NCBI GenBank assembly: GCA_019456255.1
Contig: VRUG01000002.1
Span: forward strand, 145,314 to 209,313
Reading direction: 5' to 3'
Source: Planctomycetota bacterium
GTDB taxonomy: Bacteria > Planctomycetota > Phycisphaerae > Sedimentisphaerales > Anaerobacaceae
DNA length: 64,000 nucleotides
The notes below the pieces were generated by a model. It worked only from the letters and a program-made list of their open reading frames with translations. It was not told the origin of the DNA and searched no databases. This document shows positions 26,653 through 36,801 of this stretch, piece by piece. The stretch's first letter is position 1. Each line of letters opens with the position of its first letter. The translations under genes and the position numbers were made by a program.

Positions 26653-27552
26653 ATGAAGAAGAAAGGGTTTACATTAATTGAGCTATTGGTCGTAATTGCG
26701 ATCATAGCGATGCTGATGGGCATCTTGATGCCCGCATTGGCAAGAGTCAGGGCACTGGCCCAGCGAGTAGTCTGCGGCTCAAACGCCAGAAGTATCGGCA
26801 CGGCATTGATGCTTTACGTCAATGATGACGAAGATGAATCTATGCCGATAGGGTACGATTGGTCGCTTGACGACCCTGAAGATTGGGACAGATGGAAAGA
26901 TACAGGTGGTAGCTATGCTGTGGCCACCATTTCGTCGAGTTTGTATCTGCTGGTAAGAGGTGAGTATACAACATCGGACCAGTTTATCTGTAAAGGTGAG
27001 GGCTCAACCCCTGTTGACATTGGTAAATTTTATAATGTAGATCCAGCCAATAGACCGGAAGACCTTTCAGAGGCCTGGGATTTTGGCAATGCTACAAAAA
27101 AGGCGAAATTACATCCTGCGACGCACAACAGTTATGCTTATCAGATGCCATATCCTAATAACAGCGGCAAGAGCCATCCTGCAAGTACAGGCAGCAATTC
27201 CAATTTGGCGATTTTGGCGGACCTCAACCCGTATATAGAGGACAAGGAGATTATAGGAAACGAAGATTTCGACGATGATTCCGACAAAGCAACTAGGAAG
27301 CAAAATTCTTTATCGCACCAGCAAGACGGCCAAAATGTATTGTATATCGATGGCCATGTTAAATTCTCAACCAGACCTACTGTCGGCGTTGAAGATGACA
27401 ACATTTATACATATTGGCAGGAGGATAACATGGATCCCATGAGTAACCCTGACTGGCACGAGGTTGGTGATATACCGACGTACTTGACACCAGGACTTAG
27501 TGTGCCGGTGAAGGATGATGATTCGCTGCTGCTGAACGATGAAAAGCCGTAA
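26653..27552 (+). CDS. Type II/IV pseudopilin-like protein (prepilin N-terminus)
   Basis: 299 residues. The N-terminus KKKGFTLIELLVVIAIIAML is a textbook class III prepilin signal: cleavage after Gly, methylated Phe, then a hydrophobic helix to about residue 30. The body is a soluble pseudopilin domain with many acidic residues. The C-terminal part has LSHQQDGQNVLYIDGHVKF, matching the H-x-DG block common in planctomycete pseudopilin families. It stands alone, with a terminator after it and no secretion genes nearby, as is usual for the many dispersed copies in planctomycetes. Confidence 0.88.
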   Translation: MKKKGFTLIELLVVIAIIAMLMGILMPALARVRALAQRVVCGSNARSIGTALMLYVNDDEDESMPIGYDWSLDDPEDWDRWKDTGGSYAVATISSSLYLLVRGEYTTSDQFICKGEGSTPVDIGKFYNVDPANRPEDLSEAWDFGNATKKAKLHPATHNSYAYQMPYPNNSGKSHPASTGSNSNLAILADLNPYIEDKEIIGNEDFDDDSDKATRKQNSLSHQQDGQNVLYIDGHVKFSTRPTVGVEDDNIYTYWQEDNMDPMSNPDWHEVGDIPTYLTPGLSVPVKDDDSLLLNDEKP

Positions 27553-27576
27553 CAGCTTGATTTAGTCTGATTTTTT

Positions 27577-27616
27577 AAGGCGGCCTTGTGTTAATTTGCA
27601 TAAGGCCGCCTTTTTT
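27577..27616 (+). terminator. Intrinsic terminator after the pseudopilin gene
   Basis: AAGGCGGCCTT pairs perfectly with AAGGCCGCCTT around a 14-base loop and runs into TTTTTT. Confidence 0.92.
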
Positions 27617-27750
27617 AATACCCACACAGGGACATTTATAAAGCCCGGTTTTCGGCAAACCAGTTATAGTGTCCCAAATTTTTGCTTCTCTTTTTACTTT
27701 TTTGCGGATATATGTTAGACTCATATTCTTTGATTTCAAGGAGTATAAAA

Positions 27751-29724
27751 TTGGCGCAAACGCTTGTATATAAAATACTTTCCACTCATTTAGTGGAAGG
27801 CAAATTAGCAGCTGGCCAACAGATTGGCATCGGCATTGACCAGACTCTGACCCAGGACGCTACGGGGACAACGGCGTTTTTACTTTATGAGTCCATGGGT
27901 TCAGGCCGGGTCAAAACAAATGTCTCGGTCAGCTATATTGACCATAATATGACTCAGTTCGGCCCGGAAAACCACAACGACCATCTGTATCTACAAACGG
28001 TTGCTGCAAAATCAGGCGTTTACCATTCGCGGGCAGGAAACGGAATCTGTCATCAGGTACATCTTGAAAGGTTCGGCAAACCAGGCGATACATTATTGGG
28101 AAGCGATTCGCACACCCCCACAGGAGGCGGAATAGGGATGCTTGCAATCGGTGCAGGCGGAATGGATGTTGCGGTAGCTATGGCGGGGGGACCTTTCTAT
28201 CTGACATGCCCGAAGGTTGTCGGCGTAAAACTCACCGGAAAACTAAATGACTGGGTAGCTGCCAAAGATGTTATTCTAAAATTGCTAAGCATTCTTACGA
28301 CAAAAGGTAATGTCGGATGGGTAGCTGAGTATTTTGGAGATGCAGTTGAAACGCTTTCTGTTACGCAGCGAGCGACCATAACAAATATGGGAGCAGAATT
28401 AGGTGTCACCACAAGCGTTTTTGCCAGTGACGAGCAGACAAAAAAATTTTTAAAAGCGCAAAAACGCCAGGCCGATTATAAACCCTTAGCAGTTGACGCA
28501 GATGCCGAATACGACCGTGTGATTGAAATTAATCTCTCCGAACTCGAACCGATGGCGGCATGTCCATCATCGCCTGATAATGTCAAAACGGTAAAAGAAA
28601 TCGCCGGCCTGGAAACTGCCCAGGTTTTGATTGGTAGCTGTACGAATTCAAGCTATACCGACTTGATGATGGTGGCCAAAGTTTTAAAAGGCAGGACAAT
28701 TAATAGCATGGTTGAATTTGGAATAGCACCGGGCAGCAGAGAGGTCCTGAATATGATGGCTCAAAACGGGGCAATCACGGACATGATTTCAGCCGGTGCC
28801 AGAATTTTGGAATCCGGTTGCGGACCTTGTATAGGGCAGGGTTTTTCGCCTGCTGACGGCGTTGTCAGTTTGCGAACATTTAACAGAAATTTTACAGGGC
28901 GGACCGGCACAAAAGGAGACCAGACGTATCTTGTCAGCCCAGAAACAGCGATTGCTTCAGTACTGACCGGCAAAATTACGGACCCGCGCGAACTGCCAAA
29001 ACTCTTTGGTATTAAGTACCCGAAGATTGAAATGCCGAAAGAATTTGTGATTGACGACAGTATGATTGAAGTGCCCCCAAAAGAAAAGCAGGCGCAAAAA
29101 ATAGAAGTACTTCGGGGCCCTACAATTGTCGTACCAGAGGCGCCGCCGGCATTAGCAAAAAATCTAAAGGCCAAGGCATTATTAAAATGCGGCGATAAAA
29201 TTACAACCGACCATATCATGCCGGCAGGTGTCTTCCTAAAATTGCGAAGCAATGTCCCGGAATATGCAAAAGTTGTTTTTGATTGCTTCAATGAAGATGA
29301 CAAGCCGACGTTTGCTCAGCGAAGCCTTGAATTAAAGCAAAAAGGTATTGCCGGTATTATTGTCGCCGGTCAAAGTTATGGCCAGGGCTCCTCACGCGAA
29401 CACGCGGCTCTTTGCCCGATGTATCTGGGTGTCCGGGTCGTAATCGCAAAAAGCATAGAGAGAATACACAAGGCCAACCTGATTAATTTCTGTATCGTGC
29501 CCATTGAATTTGAAAACGAAGATGATTATGACAAAATTTATCAGGGCGACAACCTACGGATTGACAATTTAACCAAAGCCGTTAAAGAAAAAGACAGCGT
29601 TACTATAGTAGATGAGACTGCCGGGTTTGAATTTGTTGGAAAACTTGAACTTTCCAAACGCGACAGAGAAATTCTGCTCGCCGCAGGGTTGCTAAATTAC
29701 ACACGCAAAAAAGCCAATGGATAA
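27751..29724 (+). CDS. acnA: Aconitate hydratase
   Basis: Citrate/isocitrate isomerase with a [4Fe-4S] cluster. Cluster cysteines lie in IGSCTNSSY and in GCGPCIGQG. LLGSDSHTPTGGGIGML, GIAPGSRE, the swivel-domain GQSYGQGSSREHAALCP and the DHIMPAG segment are all typical. 657 residues, matching the short aconitase subtype. Translation most likely starts at TTG 27751, because AAGGAG lies 7 bases before it; earlier in-frame starts give a non-family leader. It is the first gene of a run to hisD. Confidence 0.94.
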   Translation: MAQTLVYKILSTHLVEGKLAAGQQIGIGIDQTLTQDATGTTAFLLYESMGSGRVKTNVSVSYIDHNMTQFGPENHNDHLYLQTVAAKSGVYHSRAGNGICHQVHLERFGKPGDTLLGSDSHTPTGGGIGMLAIGAGGMDVAVAMAGGPFYLTCPKVVGVKLTGKLNDWVAAKDVILKLLSILTTKGNVGWVAEYFGDAVETLSVTQRATITNMGAELGVTTSVFASDEQTKKFLKAQKRQADYKPLAVDADAEYDRVIEINLSELEPMAACPSSPDNVKTVKEIAGLETAQVLIGSCTNSSYTDLMMVAKVLKGRTINSMVEFGIAPGSREVLNMMAQNGAITDMISAGARILESGCGPCIGQGFSPADGVVSLRTFNRNFTGRTGTKGDQTYLVSPETAIASVLTGKITDPRELPKLFGIKYPKIEMPKEFVIDDSMIEVPPKEKQAQKIEVLRGPTIVVPEAPPALAKNLKAKALLKCGDKITTDHIMPAGVFLKLRSNVPEYAKVVFDCFNEDDKPTFAQRSLELKQKGIAGIIVAGQSYGQGSSREHAALCPMYLGVRVVIAKSIERIHKANLINFCIVPIEFENEDDYDKIYQGDNLRIDNLTKAVKEKDSVTIVDETAGFEFVGKLELSKRDREILLAAGLLNYTRKKANG

Positions 29725-30257
29725 AAAAGTTATATCCATCTTCGGAACCAGCAGGGCACAGCAGGGCACAGCAGGGCGATGAGATTTTTAACCTTGCTCT
29801 CGAAACCGGAAACTTGCTCGCCAAAGCGGGCTTTGCGATAGCTAACGGCGGATATGGCGGTACCATGCTCGCAGCAGCCAAAGGAGCCTCAAACCAAAAA
29901 GGCGAAATCATCGGCGTTACATGCTCAGCGTTCAAATCCAGCAAGGCAAATGAATTCGTAACCACCGAGGTTGTCACCGAATCCCTCGATGAAAGACTGA
30001 AAAAATTATTGGAATTGGGCGACGCTTATGTGATTTTACCGGGAGGAACGGGCACTTTGCTGGAATTAGCGATGGTGTGGGAATTAAAAAACAAAGGCTT
30101 TCTAAATGGAGAAAAACCGATTATACTTTTAGAGCGGTTTTGGCAGCCGCTGGTCGAGCTGATCGCCCGCGATGACCCGAAGGCCAGCGAATATGTTGAA
30201 ATAGCATCCGACCCGTCCCAGGCGGTGGATTGTTTAGTTAATGCTTTTAGGAAATGA
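29717..30257 (+). pseudogene. LOG/TIGR00725-family protein gene, frameshifted by a 10-bp tandem repeat
   Basis: LOG-family Rossmann protein (relatives are nucleotide 5'-monophosphate phosphoribohydrolases). The N-terminus MDKKVISIFGTSRA starts at an ATG overlapping the aconitase stop. The remainder, GDEIFNLALETGNLLAKAGF, GGYGGTMLAAAKGAS and the signature PGGTGTLLELAMVW, lies in another frame. The break falls on GCAGGGCACA repeated twice plus GCAGGGC (29751-29777). Removing one 10-base unit joins the frames as FGTSRAQQGDEIFNL. Its end overlaps the next gene (ATGA). It may be a switchable repeat, a broken gene or an assembly slip. Confidence 0.78.
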
Positions 30258-31054
30258 CACCAGTAATGGCAAAAAAATTAGTGACAATCGGTATGATTTT
30301 GATACTCGCGGGATTAGCTGTTTCTGTTCCGCAATACCCTAAAGTATTGCGCGACGGCTTTGCTTTTTCAGGTGTTGACGGCAAGCTGATAGCCGGTGAC
30401 AATGACCGATGGTTTTTCAAGCTCGATTCAGATATCAGCGATGACCAGACAACGGTAAAAGCCGGCACCGAACTTGAGCTGTTAGTGTCATCGGCACTGG
30501 AAAAAGTTATTACAGATATAAAGAAAGACTCTGCCGACACCTATCGGATTTGGGGGAAAGTCACCGCTTATGATGAGAAAAATTATGTGTTCGGCATTTA
30601 CTTTTTACCTTTTACCGAGGTAAAACAATCCCAGACCACGCGTAAGGACAAAAAAAGAAAAGCCGAAATAATCAACGACCCAAATGACGCACTGACCATA
30701 CCGAAGGAGCTGGCGGAAAAACTTGCGACAAGAAAAATTATTCGCACAGAGGAATTGAAAAAAGGACTGGAGATAAAAGCAGATTCAATATTGGCCAATC
30801 GCACCGGTTTTTTATCTCTCGACAAAGATGGCGATACTGTCTTTGTACTTGATGGGCTGGGTAGAAATATCCCTAAAATTTCTATAAAACTACTGCCATG
30901 CAATTTCCTCCAGACGGCCGAAATCAAACAAACAGCTGCACTTGAAAAATTACGCTTTAAGATAGCGGGTATCGTGACAAAATATAAAAATGAAAATTAC
31001 CTCCTGCTGCATCGAATACAAACGATTTATAGCTTTGGGAATTTCCCCCAATAA
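30254..31054 (+). CDS. Membrane-anchored protein of unknown function
   Basis: 266 residues with an N-terminal hydrophobic helix (about 8-25, VTIGMILILAGLAVSV) and a soluble extracytoplasmic body rich in Lys/Asp with alternating beta segments. No domain is recognised. The ATG overlaps the LOG gene stop, and hisD follows 11 bases after the stop, so it belongs to the aconitase-hisD run. An ATG four codons in is an alternative start. Confidence 0.7.
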   Translation: MTPVMAKKLVTIGMILILAGLAVSVPQYPKVLRDGFAFSGVDGKLIAGDNDRWFFKLDSDISDDQTTVKAGTELELLVSSALEKVITDIKKDSADTYRIWGKVTAYDEKNYVFGIYFLPFTEVKQSQTTRKDKKRKAEIINDPNDALTIPKELAEKLATRKIIRTEELKKGLEIKADSILANRTGFLSLDKDGDTVFVLDGLGRNIPKISIKLLPCNFLQTAEIKQTAALEKLRFKIAGIVTKYKNENYLLLHRIQTIYSFGNFPQ

Positions 31055-31065
31055 AGGACTAAATT

Positions 31066-32394
31066 TTGCCAAGCGAACTGGACAACATATTGATTTCATA
31101 TGACCAATCCGATTTTCCTGGGAGACTAGAAGGCTTTTTCCTTTCAAAGGCGGGCATGGCACATTTTGGCTTTGGCGAGGAGCATATCGAAAACAGAAAG
31201 AAAGTTGAAGCGATATTGAATGATATTGCAGACAATGGCGACAAAGCAATTTCCAAGTATACCGAGCAATTTGATGAGGTTAAATTGTCGCCGGGCCAGT
31301 TCCGCATCACTCAAGAAGAACTTAAAAAGGCCCACAAGCAAATAGACAAAAAACTTTTAGCATCAATTAAGCAGGCCATTGAAAACGTAAGAAAATATCA
31401 GCAGGAAGTGTTCAGGGGCAATAACAAAGACTGTTCTGGAGGCACAGGGATAAAATATACACCAATTAAAAGGATAGGAATTTGCGTACCGGGAGCATCT
31501 GCACCGCTGCCTTCGACTGTAATTATGACAGCTGTGCCCGCGCAGATTGCAGGCGTAAAAGAAATAGTTGTTGTTTCGCCCCCAAGGTATGAGGGAAGTA
31601 TACACCCTGTTATTCTGGCTGTTTGCCATGAATTAAAAATAACAGAGGTTTATCGTATCGGCGGCGCACAAGCAGTCGCTGCTTTGGCTAATGGAACCAA
31701 AAAGATTGTTCAAGTTGACAAAATAGTAGGGCCTGGGAATCAGTGGGTACAAACGGCCAAGAGAATTGTTTTTGGACAGGTTGGTATTGATTCGATAGCA
31801 GGGCCAAGTGAAGTGCTTATTATTGCAAATGACAGTGCCAATCCGGCATGGGTGGCCGCTGATATGTTAAGTCAGGCAGAACACAACCCAGGCTGTGCAC
31901 ACTTGTTTACAGATTCAAAAGAATTCGCGAATAAGGCCTTGGAAGCACTTAAAAAACAAGTGAAAAAACTAAATCACAGCGAAGAAACAATAAAATGCCT
32001 TGAACAATTCGGCGGCATTGTTGTTTTTGAAGATATGGAAGATTTAATTGAAAACGCTAATAAGTTTGCTGCTGAACATTTGCAGATTCAATGCGGCGAT
32101 AAGAGCAAGGCCATTGCTGAAAAAATTCAAAATGCAGGAGCGATATTCATTGGTGAGTACTCACCTGTTGCGGTAGGGGACTACTGGGCAGGGCCAAGCC
32201 ATACTCTACCAACCGGTATTAGCGCGCATTTCTTTAGTGCTTTGAGCAGTAATGATTTTGTAAAGTCCACGAGTATTATCGAATACAGCAAAGAGCAGTT
32301 AGCAGCCGATGCTGATGATATAATTCGATTAGCTGAAATTGAAGGACTGGACGCTCACGCAAAAAGTGTAGAGATCCGCCAGCAGAACAAATAA
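31066..32394 (+). CDS. hisD: Histidinol dehydrogenase
   Basis: Last enzyme of histidine synthesis, oxidising histidinol to histidine with NAD and zinc. Family blocks visible: IGICVPGASAPLPSTV, RIGGAQAVAALANGT, VGPGNQWV, AGPSEVLIIAND, QAEHNPGCAHLFT with zinc/catalytic residues, AEHLQIQ, and AVGDYWAGPSHTLPTG. 442 residues, normal. It starts at TTG with AAAGGAC upstream. It ends one base before the convergent alaS. Confidence 0.95.
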   Translation: MPSELDNILISYDQSDFPGRLEGFFLSKAGMAHFGFGEEHIENRKKVEAILNDIADNGDKAISKYTEQFDEVKLSPGQFRITQEELKKAHKQIDKKLLASIKQAIENVRKYQQEVFRGNNKDCSGGTGIKYTPIKRIGICVPGASAPLPSTVIMTAVPAQIAGVKEIVVVSPPRYEGSIHPVILAVCHELKITEVYRIGGAQAVAALANGTKKIVQVDKIVGPGNQWVQTAKRIVFGQVGIDSIAGPSEVLIIANDSANPAWVAADMLSQAEHNPGCAHLFTDSKEFANKALEALKKQVKKLNHSEETIKCLEQFGGIVVFEDMEDLIENANKFAAEHLQIQCGDKSKAIAEKIQNAGAIFIGEYSPVAVGDYWAGPSHTLPTGISAHFFSALSSNDFVKSTSIIEYSKEQLAADADDIIRLAEIEGLDAHAKSVEIRQQNK

Positions 32395-32395
32395 A

Positions 32396-35107
32396 TTAAC
32401 CTGCCAGTTTTTCTTTTATCAATTCAACCGCTTTTTTTAGTGCTTCATCTATTTTAGCAGGATCCTTGCCGCCGGCCTGTGCCATTTGAGGCCTGCCGCC
32501 TCCGCCTCCCCCGACAATCGGCGCAATCTCTTTGATAAGGTCACCAGCCTTTAAGCCTTTTTTAATAAGGTCATCGGTAACGCCGGAGATTAATGTCACT
32601 TTCCCTTCGTCGTCGGCAAACCCAAAAACTACCGCCGCTGACTTGGCCTTTTTCTTTAGCATATCAATGGCGGCTCTGGCCTGCTCGACCGATGTGGCGG
32701 GCAATTTAGATGTGATGACCGAACTGTTACCGACTTTCTCACAGCTGTCCAATAGCTTTCTGGCTTCGGCCATTATATCGACACCGGATTGCTTAGCAGC
32801 AGTCTTAAGCTGCTTTGCCAACTTTTTATTGTCCTTTAGTATCGCAGCGACCCGCATCGGCAGCTCTTCTACCGGAACTTTCAACAGTACTGAAAGCTCG
32901 TCAACAATGTCACTTCGTTTTTCCAGATACTCGCCAAGGCCTGAACCTGTCATAGCCGTTATCCTCCTTACACCTGCCGATATACTTTCTTCTTTGATTA
33001 TTTTAAAGTTCCCAATACTGCCGACACTGTCAACGTGAGTACCGCCGCAAAACTCTTTACTAAACGCCTCATTGATACCCTTTTCCGACGCAGCGCCAAT
33101 AGCAACAACGCGAACATCATTGCCATACTTTTCCCCGAACAGTGCCATGGCCCCGAGCTTTTCAGCGTCGACCCGTTGCATCGTCTTGCACGTCACCGGC
33201 GCATCAGCTATTATCTTTTCTTTGATAAGAGTTTCGACCTTCTTTGCTTCCTCGCCGGTTAATGCTCTCGGGCACGTAAAGTCAAATCTCAAGTAATCCT
33301 CGGAGACAAGACTTCCCTGCTGGGCTATCGCCTCACCGCAGACCTGTTGCAGCGCCCATTGCAATAAATGCGTAGCGGTATGGTTTTTCTTAATCGAATT
33401 TCTATCTTTACTGATATGCGCCTTTGCCTTGTCACCAACACTCAGGCTGCCTTGCCCAACTTTTCCCTGATGCAGTACGCAATTGGCGATTTTACTGGTA
33501 GCTTCGACAATAAATTTACCGCTGGCCGATTCAATCGTGCCGCAATCACCGACCTGCCCGCCTGATTCAGCGTAAAAACATGTCTTGTCGAGAACTATAC
33601 TGGTTTCGGTGCCCGTTTCAATCTGCCCTTCGGTTTTAAAACCGTCGCTGTCAATAAAGCCGAGTATTTCACTCTCACAGCTGTCAGCTTTATACTTGTG
33701 CAAGTCTTCTGTTGTCGGCAATTCAACATCGGTAAGCGCGGTCATAAACGAATCGGTTTTTTGTGCAGCTCTTGCGCGCTGCCTTTGCTGTTCCATCAGC
33801 TCGTTGAATTTGTCACTATCTACCTTCAACCCTCTTTCCTGAGCCATCAATCGCGTCAGGTCAAACGGAAAACCGTAAGTATCGTAAAGCTGAAAGGCGT
33901 CTTCAGCGTCAATGGTTTCGCCTTTTGCTTTTGCCGCTGCGGCATTAAAAATATCGATACCCCTGTCGAGCGTTCTGTTAAAGCTCACCTCTTCGGATTC
34001 GATGACCGTAGAAACATAATCGATGCGGGCCCGAACCTCGCCAAAAGCCTCGCCCATATATTCAGCGACCACCGGTGCGACTTTGTACAGGAAAGGCTCA
34101 TGCATATCGAGCTCTCTTCCGAACCTGCATGCCCGTCGAAGTATCCTGCGAATCACATACCCTCTGCCGTCATTAGAAGGTACCGCGCCATCGGTAATAG
34201 CGAATGTCAATGCCCGGATGTGGTCGGCAATCACCCGAAAGGCGTTGTCGGTTTTATTGCCAAGCGTCGAAGTATATCTATGACCTGTCATTTCGCTTAG
34301 ATGATTGATAACAGGCATGAATAGATCCGTGTCGTAGTTACTCTTTTTATTTTGAAGTACAGCGACGATTCTTTCAAGCCCGGCACCGGTATCGACATGT
34401 TTAGCGCTTAAAGGATTAAGCGTACCGTTCTCGCCGCGATTAAACTGGATAAAGACCAGGTTCCATAATTCAATAAATCGTGCACACCCGCAATTGACAG
34501 CGCATTTATGACCGGCAACATTTTTCATATCGCAGTTCTCCGGGCCTAAATCGATATGAATTTCGCTGCACGGCCCACACGGCCCTGTAGCACCCATCTC
34601 CCAGAAGTTGTCCTTTTTGCCGCATGCTAAAACACGGTCAGCCGATATTGAAGTGGCTTTTTTCCAGAGCTCTTTGGCCTCGGTATCCCGGGGCGTACCG
34701 TCTTTTTCGCTGCCCTGGAAAACCGTTGCCCAAAGTTTGTCAGGGTCAATCTCCCAAACCTCTGTTAAAAGTTGCCACGCCCATTCGATGGCTTCAGCTT
34801 TAAAGTAATCACCAAACGACCAGTTGCCAAGCATCTCAAAAAAAGTATGGTGATATGTATCTTTGCCGACCTCTTCAAGGTCATTGTGTTTGCCGCTTAC
34901 GCGAAGACACTTTTGGCTGTTGGCGGCGCGTTTGCATTTCGGGACGGTCAGCCCCATGAAGATATCCTTGAACTGATTCATCCCGGCATTTGCGAAAAGC
35001 AAAGTATTGTCACCGATAGGGACTATTGGCGAGCTGGGAACAAAATCATGCCCCTTTTCCCTGAAAAAATCTATAAAGCTGGTTCGTATCTCTTTCGCGG
35101 TTAGCAC
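32396..35107 (-). CDS. alaS: Alanyl-tRNA synthetase
   Basis: Class II synthetase, 903 residues. The catalytic domain (about 1-250) opens LTAKEIRTSFIDFFREKGH. The editing domain has zinc ligands HTATHLLQWAL and CGGTHVD. The C-terminal DHHA1 domain ends with the glycine loop GGGGGGRPQMAQAGG. It starts with GTG at 35107. It is the last gene of the minus run gltX-pfkB-thpR-recA-alaS. Confidence 0.97.
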   Translation of the reverse strand: MLTAKEIRTSFIDFFREKGHDFVPSSPIVPIGDNTLLFANAGMNQFKDIFMGLTVPKCKRAANSQKCLRVSGKHNDLEEVGKDTYHHTFFEMLGNWSFGDYFKAEAIEWAWQLLTEVWEIDPDKLWATVFQGSEKDGTPRDTEAKELWKKATSISADRVLACGKKDNFWEMGATGPCGPCSEIHIDLGPENCDMKNVAGHKCAVNCGCARFIELWNLVFIQFNRGENGTLNPLSAKHVDTGAGLERIVAVLQNKKSNYDTDLFMPVINHLSEMTGHRYTSTLGNKTDNAFRVIADHIRALTFAITDGAVPSNDGRGYVIRRILRRACRFGRELDMHEPFLYKVAPVVAEYMGEAFGEVRARIDYVSTVIESEEVSFNRTLDRGIDIFNAAAAKAKGETIDAEDAFQLYDTYGFPFDLTRLMAQERGLKVDSDKFNELMEQQRQRARAAQKTDSFMTALTDVELPTTEDLHKYKADSCESEILGFIDSDGFKTEGQIETGTETSIVLDKTCFYAESGGQVGDCGTIESASGKFIVEATSKIANCVLHQGKVGQGSLSVGDKAKAHISKDRNSIKKNHTATHLLQWALQQVCGEAIAQQGSLVSEDYLRFDFTCPRALTGEEAKKVETLIKEKIIADAPVTCKTMQRVDAEKLGAMALFGEKYGNDVRVVAIGAASEKGINEAFSKEFCGGTHVDSVGSIGNFKIIKEESISAGVRRITAMTGSGLGEYLEKRSDIVDELSVLLKVPVEELPMRVAAILKDNKKLAKQLKTAAKQSGVDIMAEARKLLDSCEKVGNSSVITSKLPATSVEQARAAIDMLKKKAKSAAVVFGFADDEGKVTLISGVTDDLIKKGLKAGDLIKEIAPIVGGGGGGRPQMAQAGGKDPAKIDEALKKAVELIKEKLAG

Positions 35108-35140
35108 GTTGAACTTTTCCTTACCGTTTTTAAATGCCGA

Positions 35141-36199
35141 CTATTCAGACTTCAGGCCCTTGGCAATCAGGATTTTCTCTTTTATTTCCTCGCAAAGGTC
35201 AGGGTTCTCTTTCAAAAGCTTTTTAGCGTTTTCTCTTCCCTGCCCAAGCCGCATCTCACCGTAGTTTAACCATGCACCGCTTTTTTGCACAACATCACAA
35301 GTAACACCCAAATCGAGCATGTCACCTTCATAGCTTATCCCGCTGTCAAACATGATATCGAATTCGGTGTCGCGGAAGGGCGGTGCAATCTTGTTCTTCA
35401 CTACTCTTACCCGCACCCTGTTTCCGACTGCGCCGGCAACTGCGTCTTTTATCGTTGCGATGCGCCTTATATCAAGCCGTATCGAACTGTAAAACTTCAA
35501 TGCTCTGCCGCCCGGAGTGGTCTCAGGATTGCCGAACATGACCCCTATCTTCATACGTATCTGGTTTATGAAAATAATTGAGGTCTTGCTCTTGTTTATA
35601 ATAGCTGTCAGCTTTCGCATCGCCTGACTCATCAGCCTGGCCTGCAGGCCCATATGACTGGCGCCCATGTCCCCTTCGATTTCAGCCTTGGGAGTGAGAG
35701 CTGCAACCGAGTCGACAACGATAATATCAATTGAATTGGATTTGACCAGCATCTCAACAATTTCAAGTGCCTGCTCGCCGGTGTCTGGCTGACTAACAAG
35801 CATGCTGCTCACATCAACGCCCAGCTTTTTGGCCCACGTTGTATCAAGTGCGTGTTCAGCGTCAATAAAAGCTGCAACGCCGCCTAGCTTTTGTGCGCTT
35901 GCTATTACATGCAGGGCCAGCGTAGTTTTGCCCGATGATTCCGGGCCGTATAATTCCGTAATTCGCCCCCGCGGGATGCCTTTTCCGCCCAATGCCAAAT
36001 CCAGCGATAGTGCACCGGTGGGAATACCTTCAATCTTGGCATAACAGCTTTCGTCCATTTGCATAATGGCGCCTTGGCCATATTGCTTTTCGATTTGAGC
36101 TATCACCTGTTTCAATGCCGAATCTTTGTCGCCGGCATTTAGGGGTACGATCTTTGATTTGGAACCTTTTTTTGCTTGGATACTTTTTGTCTTTGCCAT
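35141..36199 (-). CDS. recA: Recombinase RecA
   Basis: Strand-exchange ATPase for homologous recombination and the SOS response. Walker [10 protein letters not shown], Walker [23 protein letters not shown] and [21 protein letters not shown] (loop L2) are visible. 352 residues. [14 protein letters not shown] is used as the start because GGAGGATCC lies 5-8 bases upstream; an upstream in-frame start lacks support. alaS follows after 33 bases. Confidence 0.98.
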   Translation of the reverse strand: MAKTKSIQAKKGSKSKIVPLNAGDKDSALKQVIAQIEKQYGQGAIMQMDESCYAKIEGIPTGALSLDLALGGKGIPRGRITELYGPESSGKTTLALHVIASAQKLGGVAAFIDAEHALDTTWAKKLGVDVSSMLVSQPDTGEQALEIVEMLVKSNSIDIIVVDSVAALTPKAEIEGDMGASHMGLQARLMSQAMRKLTAIINKSKTSIIFINQIRMKIGVMFGNPETTPGGRALKFYSSIRLDIRRIATIKDAVAGAVGNRVRVRVVKNKIAPPFRDTEFDIMFDSGISYEGDMLDLGVTCDVVQKSGAWLNYGEMRLGQGRENAKKLLKENPDLCEEIKEKILIAKGLKSE

Positions 36200-36224
36200 G
36201 TTTGGATCCTCCAATTCTGTTTTA

Positions 36225-36791
36225 TTATTGCAATTTAAAATTCCCGACAACCGTGTAAACAGGACCCGTTGGCATCAATTGGCTTTGATAGATCTTAACC
36301 GAATCGACCGCAACTGTCCCTGCCTTAAAATCTTCGTAATCACTACATATATTGGCAAACTCAAAGCCTGCCTGCGTATTTTTAATCCTGCAAAGCGTCA
36401 GATGCCCCGCGTACTTCCTGTTCTCTTTGGGCCAGCCTGCATGAGCCAAATGCTCTTCAAGCTCATTTGCCAATTCGCAAAGCTTCTCGCTTCCATTGCC
36501 CGTGCCGACCCAAAGCACCCTTGCGATTTTGCCGCCGAAACAACCAAGCTTTCCTATATCAAGGTTGAAACACTTGAATCTGCCCGCGATATCTTTCACA
36601 ATATCGCACAGGTCCGTAACATCCCTGTCTTTAACTTCACCTAAAAATTTTAATGTCAGATGGATATTTTCCGTGTTTACCCACTTAACATAATATTCTT
36701 TGATATCAACCCGCCCTTGAATCTGCTTTTGCAGACCGCGTAGCGAGTTTTTAATTTTCTTATTGATATCTATTGCAATAAATAATCGCAT
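36225..36791 (-). CDS. thpR: RNA 2',3'-cyclic phosphodiesterase
   Basis: LigT/ThpR family 2H phosphoesterase, 188 residues. Both H-x-T-x motifs are present: [10 protein letters not shown] (residue about 49) and HLTLCRIK (about 130). The N-terminus [12 protein letters not shown] is typical. It is placed 25 bases upstream of recA. Confidence 0.95.
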   Translation of the reverse strand: MRLFIAIDINKKIKNSLRGLQKQIQGRVDIKEYYVKWVNTENIHLTLKFLGEVKDRDVTDLCDIVKDIAGRFKCFNLDIGKLGCFGGKIARVLWVGTGNGSEKLCELANELEEHLAHAGWPKENRKYAGHLTLCRIKNTQAGFEFANICSDYEDFKAGTVAVDSVKIYQSQLMPTGPVYTVVGNFKLQ

Positions 36792-36801
36792 TATTTTATT
36801 A

